From Pseudomonadota bacterium (GTDB taxonomy: Bacteria > Pseudomonadota > Alphaproteobacteria > Caulobacterales > Caulobacteraceae), in NCBI GenBank assembly GCA_023390245.1, contig JAEWDF010000069.1:1-64000 (forward strand): DNA of 64,000 nucleotides. The letters are read 5' to 3'. Position numbers and translations under genes: made by a program. The notes under the pieces are model-generated. The model saw nothing but the letters and a program-made list of their open reading frames with translations, was not told the origin of the DNA and did not search any database. Shown in pieces: positions 7,886 to 14,922 of the stretch (position 1 is the first letter of the stretch; each line of letters opens with the position of its first letter).

Positions 7886-8024
7886 GTATTGGCCGCAAAA
7901 CATCGTCAACTTGCACCCGCTGACGAACACGGCCACGACGGCGCTGGACCAGGCCGCGTTCCGGCGGGTTCTGTCGCTGCTGGAGCGTGAACCGCTGGTG
8001 GTGGATTTCGACGCGCTGGGGTGA
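7886..8024 (+). pseudogene. Orphan 3' end of a second ybaK/proX copy
   Basis: The plus-strand reading (NIVNLHPLTNTATTALDQ, then AAFRRVLSLLEREPLVVDFDALG and stop) aligns with the last part of the complete ybaK at 5880-6407 (DIVNFHPLANTATTALEQ...). The two are clearly homologous in DNA but not identical, and the fragment carries the more usual family C-terminus. No start region or N-terminal two thirds is present, so it is a remnant. It marks the right edge of the ankyrin islet. Confidence 0.85.
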
Positions 8025-8030
8025 ACTCCA

Positions 8031-8167
8031 GTCTCCTCCCCGCCTTGCGGAGAGGGGGACCGCAAAGCGGTGGAGGGGGTCTTGGACGGCCTGGGCGGGA
8101 GGAGGAGAGACCCCCTCCGTCTCTCCGCTTCGCTCCGAGCCGCCTCCCCATTGCATGGGGAGGAGAC
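8031..8167. repeat. Two-hairpin intergenic repeat, copy A
   Basis: Layout: left hairpin starting GTCTCCTCCCC, then GGGGGACCGCAAAGCGGTGG, a variable centre, CCCCCTCCGTCTCTCCGC, and a right hairpin CCTCCCC-attgcat-GGGGAGGAGAC. It ends 6 bp from the dapB stop codon. Related copies lie at 19338, 45142, 52019, 54110 and 62791. Confidence 0.85.
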
Positions 8168-8173
8168 GAGCGG

Positions 8174-8923
8174 TCAGGCCTGGCGGAAGCCCAGGACGTC
8201 CTGCATGTCGTAGAGGCCGGGGCGGCGGGTGCGGACCCAGGCGGCGGCGGCGACGGCCCCCTTGGCGAACAACGACCGGTCGATGGCGGAATGGCTGAGG
8301 GTCAGCACCTCGTCCTCCGAAGCGAACATCACCGTGTGGTCGCCGACGATCCCGCCCGCGCGGATGGAGGAGAAGCCAATCTTGCCCACCGGCCGCTCGC
8401 CGGTGATGCCGTCGTAGGGCTTGAGCCGCAGGTCCTCCAGGTCGGCGAAGCGGCCTTCGGCGGCGGCTTCGCCCAGCATCAGGGCGGTGCCGGACGGGGC
8501 GTCGGCCTTGCGGCGATGGTGAGCCTCGGTGACCTCCACGTCCCAGTCCTGGGCGTCCAACCGCTGGGCGGCGTGCTGGACCAGTCCGATCAGGATGTTC
8601 ACGCCCAGGGAGAAGTTGCCGCTCTTGACGATGGCGACCGTTTCGGCGGCCTTTTCGATCTCGGCCTCCTGTTCGGGCGTGAAGCCGGTGGAGCCGATCA
8701 CCAGGGCCGGACCGCCCCGTTCCGCCGCCGCCTTGGCCAACCCGACGGACGCCTCGGGCGTGGAGAAGTCGATCACCACGTCGCACAACGACAGGTCCGC
8801 GTCGTCGCCCCAGTCGATGCGGGCGGCGACGACCACGTCCTCGCGGGCGTCCAGCACCTGCGAGACCGCCCGGCCCATCCGGCCGCGATAGCCGGAAATG
8901 CCGGCGTGGAAGATGGCGCTCAA
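8174..8923 (-). CDS. dapB: 4-hydroxy-tetrahydrodipicolinate reductase
   Basis: DapB makes tetrahydrodipicolinate with NAD(P)H on the lysine/diaminopimelate route. The 249-residue protein has the nucleotide-binding GISGYRGRMGRAV at about 8-20, IDFSTPEA, GSTGFTPEQ, and the catalytic block EAHHRRKADAPSGTAL. The start is a TTG at 8921-8923: the first ATG downstream would remove half of the nucleotide-binding motif. That TTG overlaps the dnaJ stop as TTGA, so translation of dapB is probably coupled to dnaJ. The coupling of a chaperone gene to a lysine-pathway gene suggests convenience of expression rather than shared function. Confidence 0.96.
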   Translation of the reverse strand: MSAIFHAGISGYRGRMGRAVSQVLDAREDVVVAARIDWGDDADLSLCDVVIDFSTPEASVGLAKAAAERGGPALVIGSTGFTPEQEAEIEKAAETVAIVKSGNFSLGVNILIGLVQHAAQRLDAQDWDVEVTEAHHRRKADAPSGTALMLGEAAAEGRFADLEDLRLKPYDGITGERPVGKIGFSSIRAGGIVGDHTVMFASEDEVLTLSHSAIDRSLFAKGAVAAAAWVRTRRPGLYDMQDVLGFRQA

Positions 8924-10122
8924 GCCGCGTTCTCTTTCGATCCGTCCGCGTCCTGACTGCCCAGGATGTCGGCCCAGAAGCGCTTGGCCTTTCCGGCGAA
9001 GCTGGAATTGCGGGGGTTCTGCGCCTCGCCGAACGATTGCGCAAGTTCCGCCAGCAGCTCCTTCTGGCGGGCGGTCAGGTCGGTCGGCGTCTCGACGAAC
9101 AGTTCGACCACAAGGTCGCCCCGGCCGCGCCCGTTCAGATGCGGCATCCCCTTGCCCTTGATGCGGACGGTGCGGCCGGTCTGGGCGCCGGCGGGCACCT
9201 CGACCGCCGCCTTGCACTGGCCGTCGCAGGCCTCCGACACCAGGCAGGGGGCGTCGACGATCCCGCCCAGGGCCGCCACCGTCATCGGCACCGGCACGGT
9301 GACCAGGAGGTCCAGGTTGTCGCGCTCGAACAGTTCGTGCGGCGAGACCGACAGGAAGACGTAGAGGTCGCCGCGCGGGCCGCCCCGCGCGCCGGCGTCG
9401 CCCTCGCCCGACAGGCGGATGCGCGAGCCGTCGTCCACGCCGGCGGGGATCTTCAGGTTCAGGGCGCGGGTCCTGCGGACCTGGCCGTGGCCGTGACAGG
9501 CGGTGCAGACGTCGGCGGCGGCGATGCGCTGGCCGGCTCCGCCGCAGGAGGGACAGGTCCGCTCCATCTGGAAGAAGCCGTTGGCCTGGCGGATGCGGCC
9601 GGCGCCCCGGCAGGTGGAGCAGGTCGTCGGCTTCGAGCCCGGCTTGGCGCCCGAGCCCTCGCAGGTCTCGCAAGTCGCGGTCGCCGGAACCGCGATCTCG
9701 ACCTCGGCGCCCTTGTAGGCCTGCTCCAGGGTGATCTCCAGGTCGTAGCGCAGATCGGAGCCCCGGCGCGGGCCGCCCTGGCCCCGGCTCTGGCGACCGC
9801 CGAACGCCTCGCCGAAGGCGTCGCCGAACACCTGGGAGAAGATGTCGTTCAGGTCGTGGAAGCCGGCGCCGCCCTGGCCGAAGGGATTGCCGCCGCCGCC
9901 GTTGACCCCGGCGTGGCCGAAGCGGTCATAGGCCGCGCGCTTCTGGTCGTCCGACAGCACGGCGTAGGCTTCGGAAATCTCCTTGAACACGGCCAGCGAC
10001 TCCTCCGAACCGCCGTTGCGGTCGGGGTGATGCTGCATGGCCAGCTTGCGATAGGCGGCCTTCAGACCGGGCGCGTCAATGGTGCGCTCGACGCCCAGAA
10101 CCTCGTAATAGTCACGCGCCAT
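8920..10122 (-). CDS. dnaJ: Chaperone protein DnaJ (type I Hsp40)
   Basis: A 400-residue co-chaperone that loads substrates on DnaK and stimulates its ATPase. It has a J domain with HPD in AMQHHPDRNG, a Gly/Phe-rich linker (GGGGNPFGQGGAGF), four zinc-binding motifs (CETCEGSG, CSTCRGAG, CPSCGGAG, CTACHGHG) in mid-protein, and C-terminal substrate-binding domains with ASP-like ending EAQNPRNSSF. Its start ATG is 10122, preceded by a 174-bp gap that holds the dnaK terminator, so expression depends on read-through or a local promoter. The stop overlaps the dapB start. Confidence 0.98.
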   Translation of the reverse strand: MARDYYEVLGVERTIDAPGLKAAYRKLAMQHHPDRNGGSEESLAVFKEISEAYAVLSDDQKRAAYDRFGHAGVNGGGGNPFGQGGAGFHDLNDIFSQVFGDAFGEAFGGRQSRGQGGPRRGSDLRYDLEITLEQAYKGAEVEIAVPATATCETCEGSGAKPGSKPTTCSTCRGAGRIRQANGFFQMERTCPSCGGAGQRIAAADVCTACHGHGQVRRTRALNLKIPAGVDDGSRIRLSGEGDAGARGGPRGDLYVFLSVSPHELFERDNLDLLVTVPVPMTVAALGGIVDAPCLVSEACDGQCKAAVEVPAGAQTGRTVRIKGKGMPHLNGRGRGDLVVELFVETPTDLTARQKELLAELAQSFGEAQNPRNSSFAGKAKRFWADILGSQDADGSKENAA

Positions 10123-10241
10123 CTGGCGTTGGTCCTCATATTCCCCTGTCGCCCGCCGCCGCGCCTCTCATGGGCGCTGGCCGCGAACCGATGTCCCGAC
10201 TGACATGGGGGCCGGGACGAACGATGCAAGTTTAAAGAAAA

Positions 10242-10271
10242 GGCCCCGCCTATCGCATGACAAGCGGGGCC
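10242..10271 (-). terminator. Terminator between dnaK and dnaJ
   Basis: On the minus strand GGCCCCGC pairs with GCGGGGCC around a 14-nt loop, followed by TTTTCTTTAAA. It lies 25 bp past the dnaK stop and would terminate most dnaK transcripts before dnaJ, setting a chaperone/co-chaperone ratio. Confidence 0.82.
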
Positions 10272-10296
10272 GTATCGTTTCAGCGGCCTGAGGCGA

Positions 10297-12198
10297 TCAG
10301 GCGCTCTTCTTGTCGTCGGAGTCCGAGACTTCCTCGAACTCGGCGTCGACCACGCCGTCGTCGGCCGGAGCCGCCTCGGCGTCGCCGGAACCCTGCTGGG
10401 CCGCGTACATGGCCTCGCCCAGCTTCATCGACGCCTGGACCAGGGTATTGGTCTTGGCGCGGATGTCCTCCGGATCGGTCCCGTCGCGCGCGGCCTTCAG
10501 TTCGGCGAGGCCGGTCTCGATGGCCGCCTTCTCGTCCGCGCCGACCTTGTCGCCGTGCTCGGCCAGGGCCTTCTCGGTCGAGTGGATCAGGCTGTCGGCG
10601 GCGTTCTGAGCCTCGACCAGGTCCTTGCGGGACTTGTCGGCGGCGGCGTTGGCCTCGGCCTCCTTGACCATCTTGTCGATGTCGGCGTCCGACAGGCCGC
10701 CGTTGGCCTGGATGCGGATCGACTGCTCCTTGTTGGTCGCCTTGTCCTTGGCGGTGACGTGGACGATGCCGTTGGCGTCGATGTCGAAGGCGACCTCGAT
10801 CTGCGGCATGCCGCGCGGCGCCGGCGGAATCCCCATCAGGTCGAACTGACCCAGGATCTTGTTGTCGGCCGCCATCGGGCGCTCGCCCTGGAAGACCCGG
10901 ATCGTCACGGCGGACTGGTTGTCGTCGGCCGTCGAGAAGGTCTGGCTCTTCTTGGTCGGGATGGTGGTGTTGCGCTCGATCAGCGGGGTGAAGACGCCGC
11001 CCAGGGTCTCGATGCCGAGCGTCAGCGGCGTCACGTCCAGCAGCAGCACGTCCTTGACGTCCCCTTGCAGCACGCCCGCCTGGACCGCGGCGCCCAGGGC
11101 CACGACCTCATCGGGGTTCACGCCCTTGTGCGGCTCCTTGCCGAAGAAGGCCTTCACCGCCTCCTGCACCTTGGGCATGCGGGTCATGCCGCCGACCAGC
11201 ACCACCTCGTCGATGTCCGAGGCCTTCAGGCCGGCGTCGGCCAAGGCCTTCTTGCACGGATCGATGGTGCGCTGGACCAGATCCTCGACCAGGGCCTCCA
11301 GCTTGGCGCGCGACAGCTTGATGTTCAGGTGCAGCGGGCCCGAGGCGTTCATGGTGATGAACGGCAGGTTGACCTCGTACTGGGTGGTCGAGGACAGCTC
11401 CTTCTTGGCCTTCTCGGCCTCTTCCTTCAGGCGCTGCAGGGCCAGCTTGTCCTGGCGCAGGTCAACGCCCTGCTCCTTCTTGAACTCGTCGGCCAGGTAG
11501 TCGACGATCCGCAGGTCGAAGTCCTCGCCGCCCAGGAAGGTGTCGCCGTTGGTCGACTTCACCTCGAAGACGCCGTCGCCGATCTCCAGGATCGAGACGT
11601 CGAAGGTGCCGCCGCCCAGGTCGTAGACGGCGATCTTCTGACCGTCGTTCTTCTCCAGGCCATAGGCCAGGGCCGCGGCGGTCGGCTCGTTGATGATGCG
11701 CAGCACTTCCAGGCCGGCGATCTTGCCGGCGTCCTTGGTGGCCTGGCGCTGGCTGTCGTTGAAGTAGGCCGGGACGGTGATGACCGCCTGGGTCACCTTC
11801 TCGCCCAGATAGGCCTCTGCGGCCTCCTTCATCTTGCCCAGGGTGAAGGCCGAGACCTGCTGGGGCGAATAGTCCTTGCCGTGCGCCTGGACCCAGGCGT
11901 CGCCGGTCGGGCCCTTGACGATCTCGAAGGGCACCATGCCCTTGTCCTTGGCCACCACCGGGTCATCGTAGTTGCGGCCTATCAGGCGCTTGATGGCGAA
12001 GAAGGTGTTGGCCGGATTGGTCACCGCCTGGCGGCGCGCCGGCTGGCCGACGAGGATTTCGCCGCCGTCCTGGATGGCGACCACCGACGGGGTGGTGCGG
12101 GCGCCTTCGGCGTTTTCGATGACCTTGGGGTTCTTGCCGTCCATGACGGCGACGCACGAGTTCGTGGTGCCGAGGTCGATGCCGATGATCTTGGCCAT
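10297..12198 (-). CDS. dnaK: Chaperone protein DnaK (Hsp70)
   Basis: A 633-residue Hsp70 that binds unfolded segments with ATP-driven cycling. The start is ATG 12198 (MAKIIGIDLGTTNSCVAV), with GGAGAG upstream; the frame stays open further upstream but that part is leader sequence. Signatures: IDLGTTNS at 5-12, YDLGGGTFDVSIL near 190, the linker LLLDVTPLTLGIET, the substrate-binding domain with MPQIEVAFDIDANGIVHV, and the acidic tail EFEEVSDSDDKKSA. A sigma-32-like promoter lies about 140 bp upstream and a terminator follows the gene. Confidence 0.99.
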   Translation of the reverse strand: MAKIIGIDLGTTNSCVAVMDGKNPKVIENAEGARTTPSVVAIQDGGEILVGQPARRQAVTNPANTFFAIKRLIGRNYDDPVVAKDKGMVPFEIVKGPTGDAWVQAHGKDYSPQQVSAFTLGKMKEAAEAYLGEKVTQAVITVPAYFNDSQRQATKDAGKIAGLEVLRIINEPTAAALAYGLEKNDGQKIAVYDLGGGTFDVSILEIGDGVFEVKSTNGDTFLGGEDFDLRIVDYLADEFKKEQGVDLRQDKLALQRLKEEAEKAKKELSSTTQYEVNLPFITMNASGPLHLNIKLSRAKLEALVEDLVQRTIDPCKKALADAGLKASDIDEVVLVGGMTRMPKVQEAVKAFFGKEPHKGVNPDEVVALGAAVQAGVLQGDVKDVLLLDVTPLTLGIETLGGVFTPLIERNTTIPTKKSQTFSTADDNQSAVTIRVFQGERPMAADNKILGQFDLMGIPPAPRGMPQIEVAFDIDANGIVHVTAKDKATNKEQSIRIQANGGLSDADIDKMVKEAEANAAADKSRKDLVEAQNAADSLIHSTEKALAEHGDKVGADEKAAIETGLAELKAARDGTDPEDIRAKTNTLVQASMKLGEAMYAAQQGSGDAEAAPADDGVVDAEFEEVSDSDDKKSA

Positions 12199-12340
12199 GG
12201 GCGTTCTTTTTCTCTCCGTTGCGGCGGGCGATGCGGCGGCCTTCGACGAAGCGCCGCGCGTGACCGCCCCCAGTGGGTGGTTGACGTTGTTCCGGTCGGA
12301 TAGCCCCAACTTTCTCGGGGTTTCTCCGAAGCTGGCCCCG

Positions 12341-12368
12341 ATATGGGAAACACCCCTTGGGCCGCAAG
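12341..12368 (-). promoter_or_regulatory. Sigma-32-like heat-shock promoter of dnaK
   Basis: Minus strand CTTGCGG (12362-12368), a 14-nt spacer and CCCATAT (12341-12347) resemble the RpoH consensus CTTGAAA/CCCATnT. It would yield a leader of roughly 135 nt before dnaK. The rest of 12199-12490 is leader plus the upstream region of the divergent gene. Confidence 0.55.
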
Positions 12369-12490
12369 GGCGATGTGCGAATCCGTATTTTCATCGAACG
12401 ATGGAATTCGGACTCGCCTTTTGCGGAATCCGGCGCATAACAAGGTTACTTGCGCGGTCTGGGGCCGCGTTCGCCCTGGGGAGGGGGAAG

Positions 12491-12850
12491 ATGAAGACGA
12501 TGTTCGTTCGGGCCGCGCTGTGCGCGGCGCTTGTCGCCTGCGCGCCGGCGGCCCTGGCCGTTCCGGCGCCGGTCCAGTCCAGGGACGGCTACGACCGCCA
12601 TGTGGTGATCAAGAACCGCACCGGCTGGACCATGGTGCGGTTCTACGCCTCGGATTCCCGTGCCGACGACTGGGAAGAGGATATCCTGGGCCGCCGCGTC
12701 CTGGGGAACGGCGAGGATATCCGAATCAACATCGATGACGGGTCGGGCGCCTGCCTCTATGATTTCAAGGCCGAGTTCACCAACGGCCAGGAGCTGACCC
12801 GTTTCAACGTCAACGTCTGCCAAGTCAGCGAATACACCTACACCCGCTGA
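12491..12850 (+). CDS. Small secreted protein of unknown function
   Basis: A 119-residue exported protein with a clear signal peptide (MKTMFVRAALCAALVACAPAA, cleavage near ALAVPAPV) and GGGGAAG upstream of the ATG. The mature part HVVIKNRTGWTMVRFYASD and DDWEEDILGRRVLGNGEDI, ending with two cysteines (ACLYDFKAEF, NVNVCQVSEY), looks like a compact beta-rich periplasmic domain that could form one disulphide. Such domains are common in Caulobacterales and have no known role. It is divergent from dnaK; its 3' end abuts the AlkB-like gene with no spacer. Confidence 0.82.
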   Translation: MKTMFVRAALCAALVACAPAALAVPAPVQSRDGYDRHVVIKNRTGWTMVRFYASDSRADDWEEDILGRRVLGNGEDIRINIDDGSGACLYDFKAEFTNGQELTRFNVNVCQVSEYTYTR

Positions 12851-12929
12851 GGTCGCGACGGCGGTCGAGGGCTTCCGCCTGTGGCCGGGCGCCCTCGATC
12901 CTTCGCGGCAGGCCGCCCTACTGGACGAG

Positions 12930-13451
12930 GTGTTGGCGGCGGCGCGCGCGGCGCCCTTCTACCGGCCCGTCACGCCGGGCGGGCGCCCCTTCTCGGTGCG
13001 GATGACCAACCTGGGCCCGCTGGGCTGGGTGTCGGACCGGGACGGCTATCGCTACCAGGCGCGCCATCCGGAGACGGGCCGGCCCTGGCCCCCGATCCCC
13101 GCCGCCCTGCTGGCGCTGTGGGACCGCACCGTCGGCTGGCCGGACCCGCCCGACGCCTGCCTGGTCAACCTCTACCGCGACGGCGCCCGGATGGGCCTGC
13201 ACCAGGATCGCGACGAGACGGACATGGCGGCGCCGGTGCTGTCGCTGTCGCTGGGCGACACGGCGGTGTTCCGCATCGGCCCGGCCGGCGGCGGGCGGAC
13301 GACGACGGTGAGGCTGGAGAGCGGCGATGTCTGCGCCCTGACCGGACCGGCCCGGCTGGCGCGGCACGGGATCGACCGGTTGCTGGAGGGCTCGTCCCGC
13401 CTGGTTCCCGGCGGCGGCCGCATCAATCTGACGCTGCGCCGGGCGGGTTGA
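12930..13451 (+). CDS. alkB: AlkB-family 2-oxoglutarate/Fe(II) dioxygenase
   Basis: AlkB enzymes directly reverse alkylation damage in nucleic acids. This protein has NLYRDGARMGLHQDRDE (iron ligands H-x-D), the distal histidine in RLARHGIDR, and the 2-oxoglutarate arginine in GGRINLTLRRAG. From the first usual start codon (GTG 12930) it is 173 residues, but the same frame upstream reads VEGFRLWPGALDPSRQ from about 12864, which looks like the real N-terminus of the family. That stretch has no ATG, GTG or TTG before the in-frame stop at 12795, so the true start is unresolved. Confidence 0.88.
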   Translation: MLAAARAAPFYRPVTPGGRPFSVRMTNLGPLGWVSDRDGYRYQARHPETGRPWPPIPAALLALWDRTVGWPDPPDACLVNLYRDGARMGLHQDRDETDMAAPVLSLSLGDTAVFRIGPAGGGRTTTVRLESGDVCALTGPARLARHGIDRLLEGSSRLVPGGGRINLTLRRAG

Positions 13452-13522
13452 CGCCGCGTTCCGGGGATGGACGCGGGACGAAAGCCGGGCCAACGTGGCG
13501 ACGAGCAATCGCGGAGCGCGCC

Positions 13523-14422
13523 ATGACCGTCCTGAACCGTCCCGAAGGCCACGCCCCCCAGGATCTGACGCTGAGCCGGCGAACCCTCGGCGCCCTGGGC
13601 GGCCTGCTGTTCTCCGGCTACGCCGTCGCCGCCCTGGCGAAGGAGGCCAAGCCGATCACGACCGACGCGGAAGGCCTGGTCGTCGAGACCGTCTCCTATC
13701 CGGCACCGGACGGGTTCGACCTGCCCGCCTATGTCGCCCGGCCGGAAGGCGATGGCCCCTATCCGGTGGTCGTGGTGGTGTCGGAGATCTTCGGCGTGCA
13801 CGAATACATCCGCGACATCTGCCGCCGCCTGGCCAAGCAGGGCTACGCCGCCGTCGCGCCGGCCTTCTTCGTCCGGGTCGAGGACCCGGCGCCGCTGTCG
13901 GACATGCAGCGGATCATGGAGATCGTCTCCGCCGCCGACTATGAGCAGGTGATGGGCGATGTCTCCGCCACTCTGGACTGGGCCAACCGCCAGCTCTGGG
14001 CCAAGGCCGACCGCGTCGGGATCACCGGCTTCTGCTGGGGCGGCAAGGTGGTGTGGCAGGCCTGCGCCCGCTTCGCCGTCCTGGACGCCGGCGCGGCCTG
14101 GTACGGCCGTCTGGCCCCGGCCGCCGACGCCGGGCCCGAGCAGGTCGCCTCGGGCCAGCCCTGGCCGATCGACCTGGCGGACGACCTCAGGGCGCCGGTG
14201 CTGGGCCTGTACGGCGGCCAGGACCAGGGCATCCCGCTGTCCAGCGTGGAGCGGATGCGCGACGCCCTGGCGCGGGCGCGCAAGACCCTCAGCGAGATCG
14301 TGGTCTATCCGGACGCGGGCCACGGCTTCCACGCCGACTATCGCGCCAGCTACGCCGAGGCCGACGCCAGGGACGGCTGGGCCAGGACGCTGGCCCTGTT
14401 CGAGCGGCGGCTGAAGGCCTGA
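13523..14422 (+). CDS. Tat-exported dienelactone hydrolase family protein
   Basis: A 299-residue alpha/beta hydrolase. The N-terminus has a twin-arginine signal, LTLSRRTLGALGGLLFSGYA, so it is probably exported folded. The dienelactone hydrolase triad is visible: nucleophile Cys in GFCWGGKV (about 174), Asp in LYGGQDQGIP, and His in DAGHGFHAD. An early active-site glutamate lies in VVSEIFGVHEYI. The real substrate is unknown; proteins of this family often act on esters or lactones other than dienelactone. ATG 13523 follows GGAGCGCGCC. It may be cotranscribed with alkB (71-bp gap). Confidence 0.92.
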   Translation: MTVLNRPEGHAPQDLTLSRRTLGALGGLLFSGYAVAALAKEAKPITTDAEGLVVETVSYPAPDGFDLPAYVARPEGDGPYPVVVVVSEIFGVHEYIRDICRRLAKQGYAAVAPAFFVRVEDPAPLSDMQRIMEIVSAADYEQVMGDVSATLDWANRQLWAKADRVGITGFCWGGKVVWQACARFAVLDAGAAWYGRLAPAADAGPEQVASGQPWPIDLADDLRAPVLGLYGGQDQGIPLSSVERMRDALARARKTLSEIVVYPDAGHGFHADYRASYAEADARDGWARTLALFERRLKA

Positions 14423-14431
14423 GCCCGCCGC

Positions 14432-14908
14432 CTATTCCTCGGCCGGGCGGAACAGCAGGGCGGCGACCCGGTCCTGGCCGTCGAAGCCGATCAGCCATTC
14501 GGTGTCCTGGTTGTCGAACACGACTCGGAACAGCTGCGCCTCACCCTCCTGGCGGACGAAGGCGACCGAACGCACCGCGCCGAAGCCCTTGATCAGCGGC
14601 GTGACCTGGGCCGACTGCTGGCGGATCTGCGCCGCCAGATTGGTGGTGAACACCGAATAGTCGAAGCCGTCGCCCTGGGCGTCGGCGATGATGTCGCGCA
14701 GCGCCTCCTCCCCCCGGGCCACGTCCGGCGCAGCGGTCGGGGCGGGGGCGGATTGGGGGCGGGCCTGGGCTTGGCCCTGAGGCTGGCCTTGGGCGGGGGC
14801 GTCGAAGCTGTTGGGCACGGCGCCGGCGGCGACCTGGGCCAGGGCCGGGCCGCCGAGCGCGGCGGGGACCAGCATCAGGGCGGCGGCGGCGAGCAGGGTC
14901 TTCTTCAT
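14432..14908 (-). CDS. Exported protein of unknown function, downstream of ubiB
   Basis: A 158-residue protein with a signal peptide (MKKTLLAAAALMLVPAALGG, cleavage near ALAQVAAG) and a low-complexity linker rich in Pro, Ala and Gln (about 35-60). The C-terminal domain (VRSVAFVRQEGEAQLFRVVF, then EWLIGFDGQDRVAALLFRP) is a beta-rich domain of the kind often found in small periplasmic proteins of Caulobacterales. It follows ubiB by 14 bp in the same direction, with GGAG before the ATG, so it may be in the ubiE-ubiB operon. No function can be assigned. Confidence 0.8.
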   Translation of the reverse strand: MKKTLLAAAALMLVPAALGGPALAQVAAGAVPNSFDAPAQGQPQGQAQARPQSAPAPTAAPDVARGEEALRDIIADAQGDGFDYSVFTTNLAAQIRQQSAQVTPLIKGFGAVRSVAFVRQEGEAQLFRVVFDNQDTEWLIGFDGQDRVAALLFRPAEE

Positions 14909-14922
14909 CGGAAGGCTCCGGT

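Noticed and set aside
7800..8024. A 74-codon plus-strand gene containing the ybaK tail
   Set aside because: Its first half (reading through the short repeat) is not homologous to anything; only the last part is a ybaK remnant, so it is annotated as a pseudogene.
6408..8030. Insertion sequence or prophage remnant
   Set aside because: No transposase, integrase or terminal repeats could be found; only AT-rich islet genes.
7802..8065. N-terminal extension of the 7304-7801 gene
   Set aside because: The added residues come from the antisense of the ybaK remnant and a repeat; ATG 7801 is the natural start.
10555..12303. A long plus-strand frame opposite dnaK
   Set aside because: Antisense shadow of dnaK with no recognisable domain.
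12881..13522. N-terminal extension of the dienelactone hydrolase
   Set aside because: That part is an out-of-frame reading of the AlkB-like gene; the Tat signal begins at 13523.
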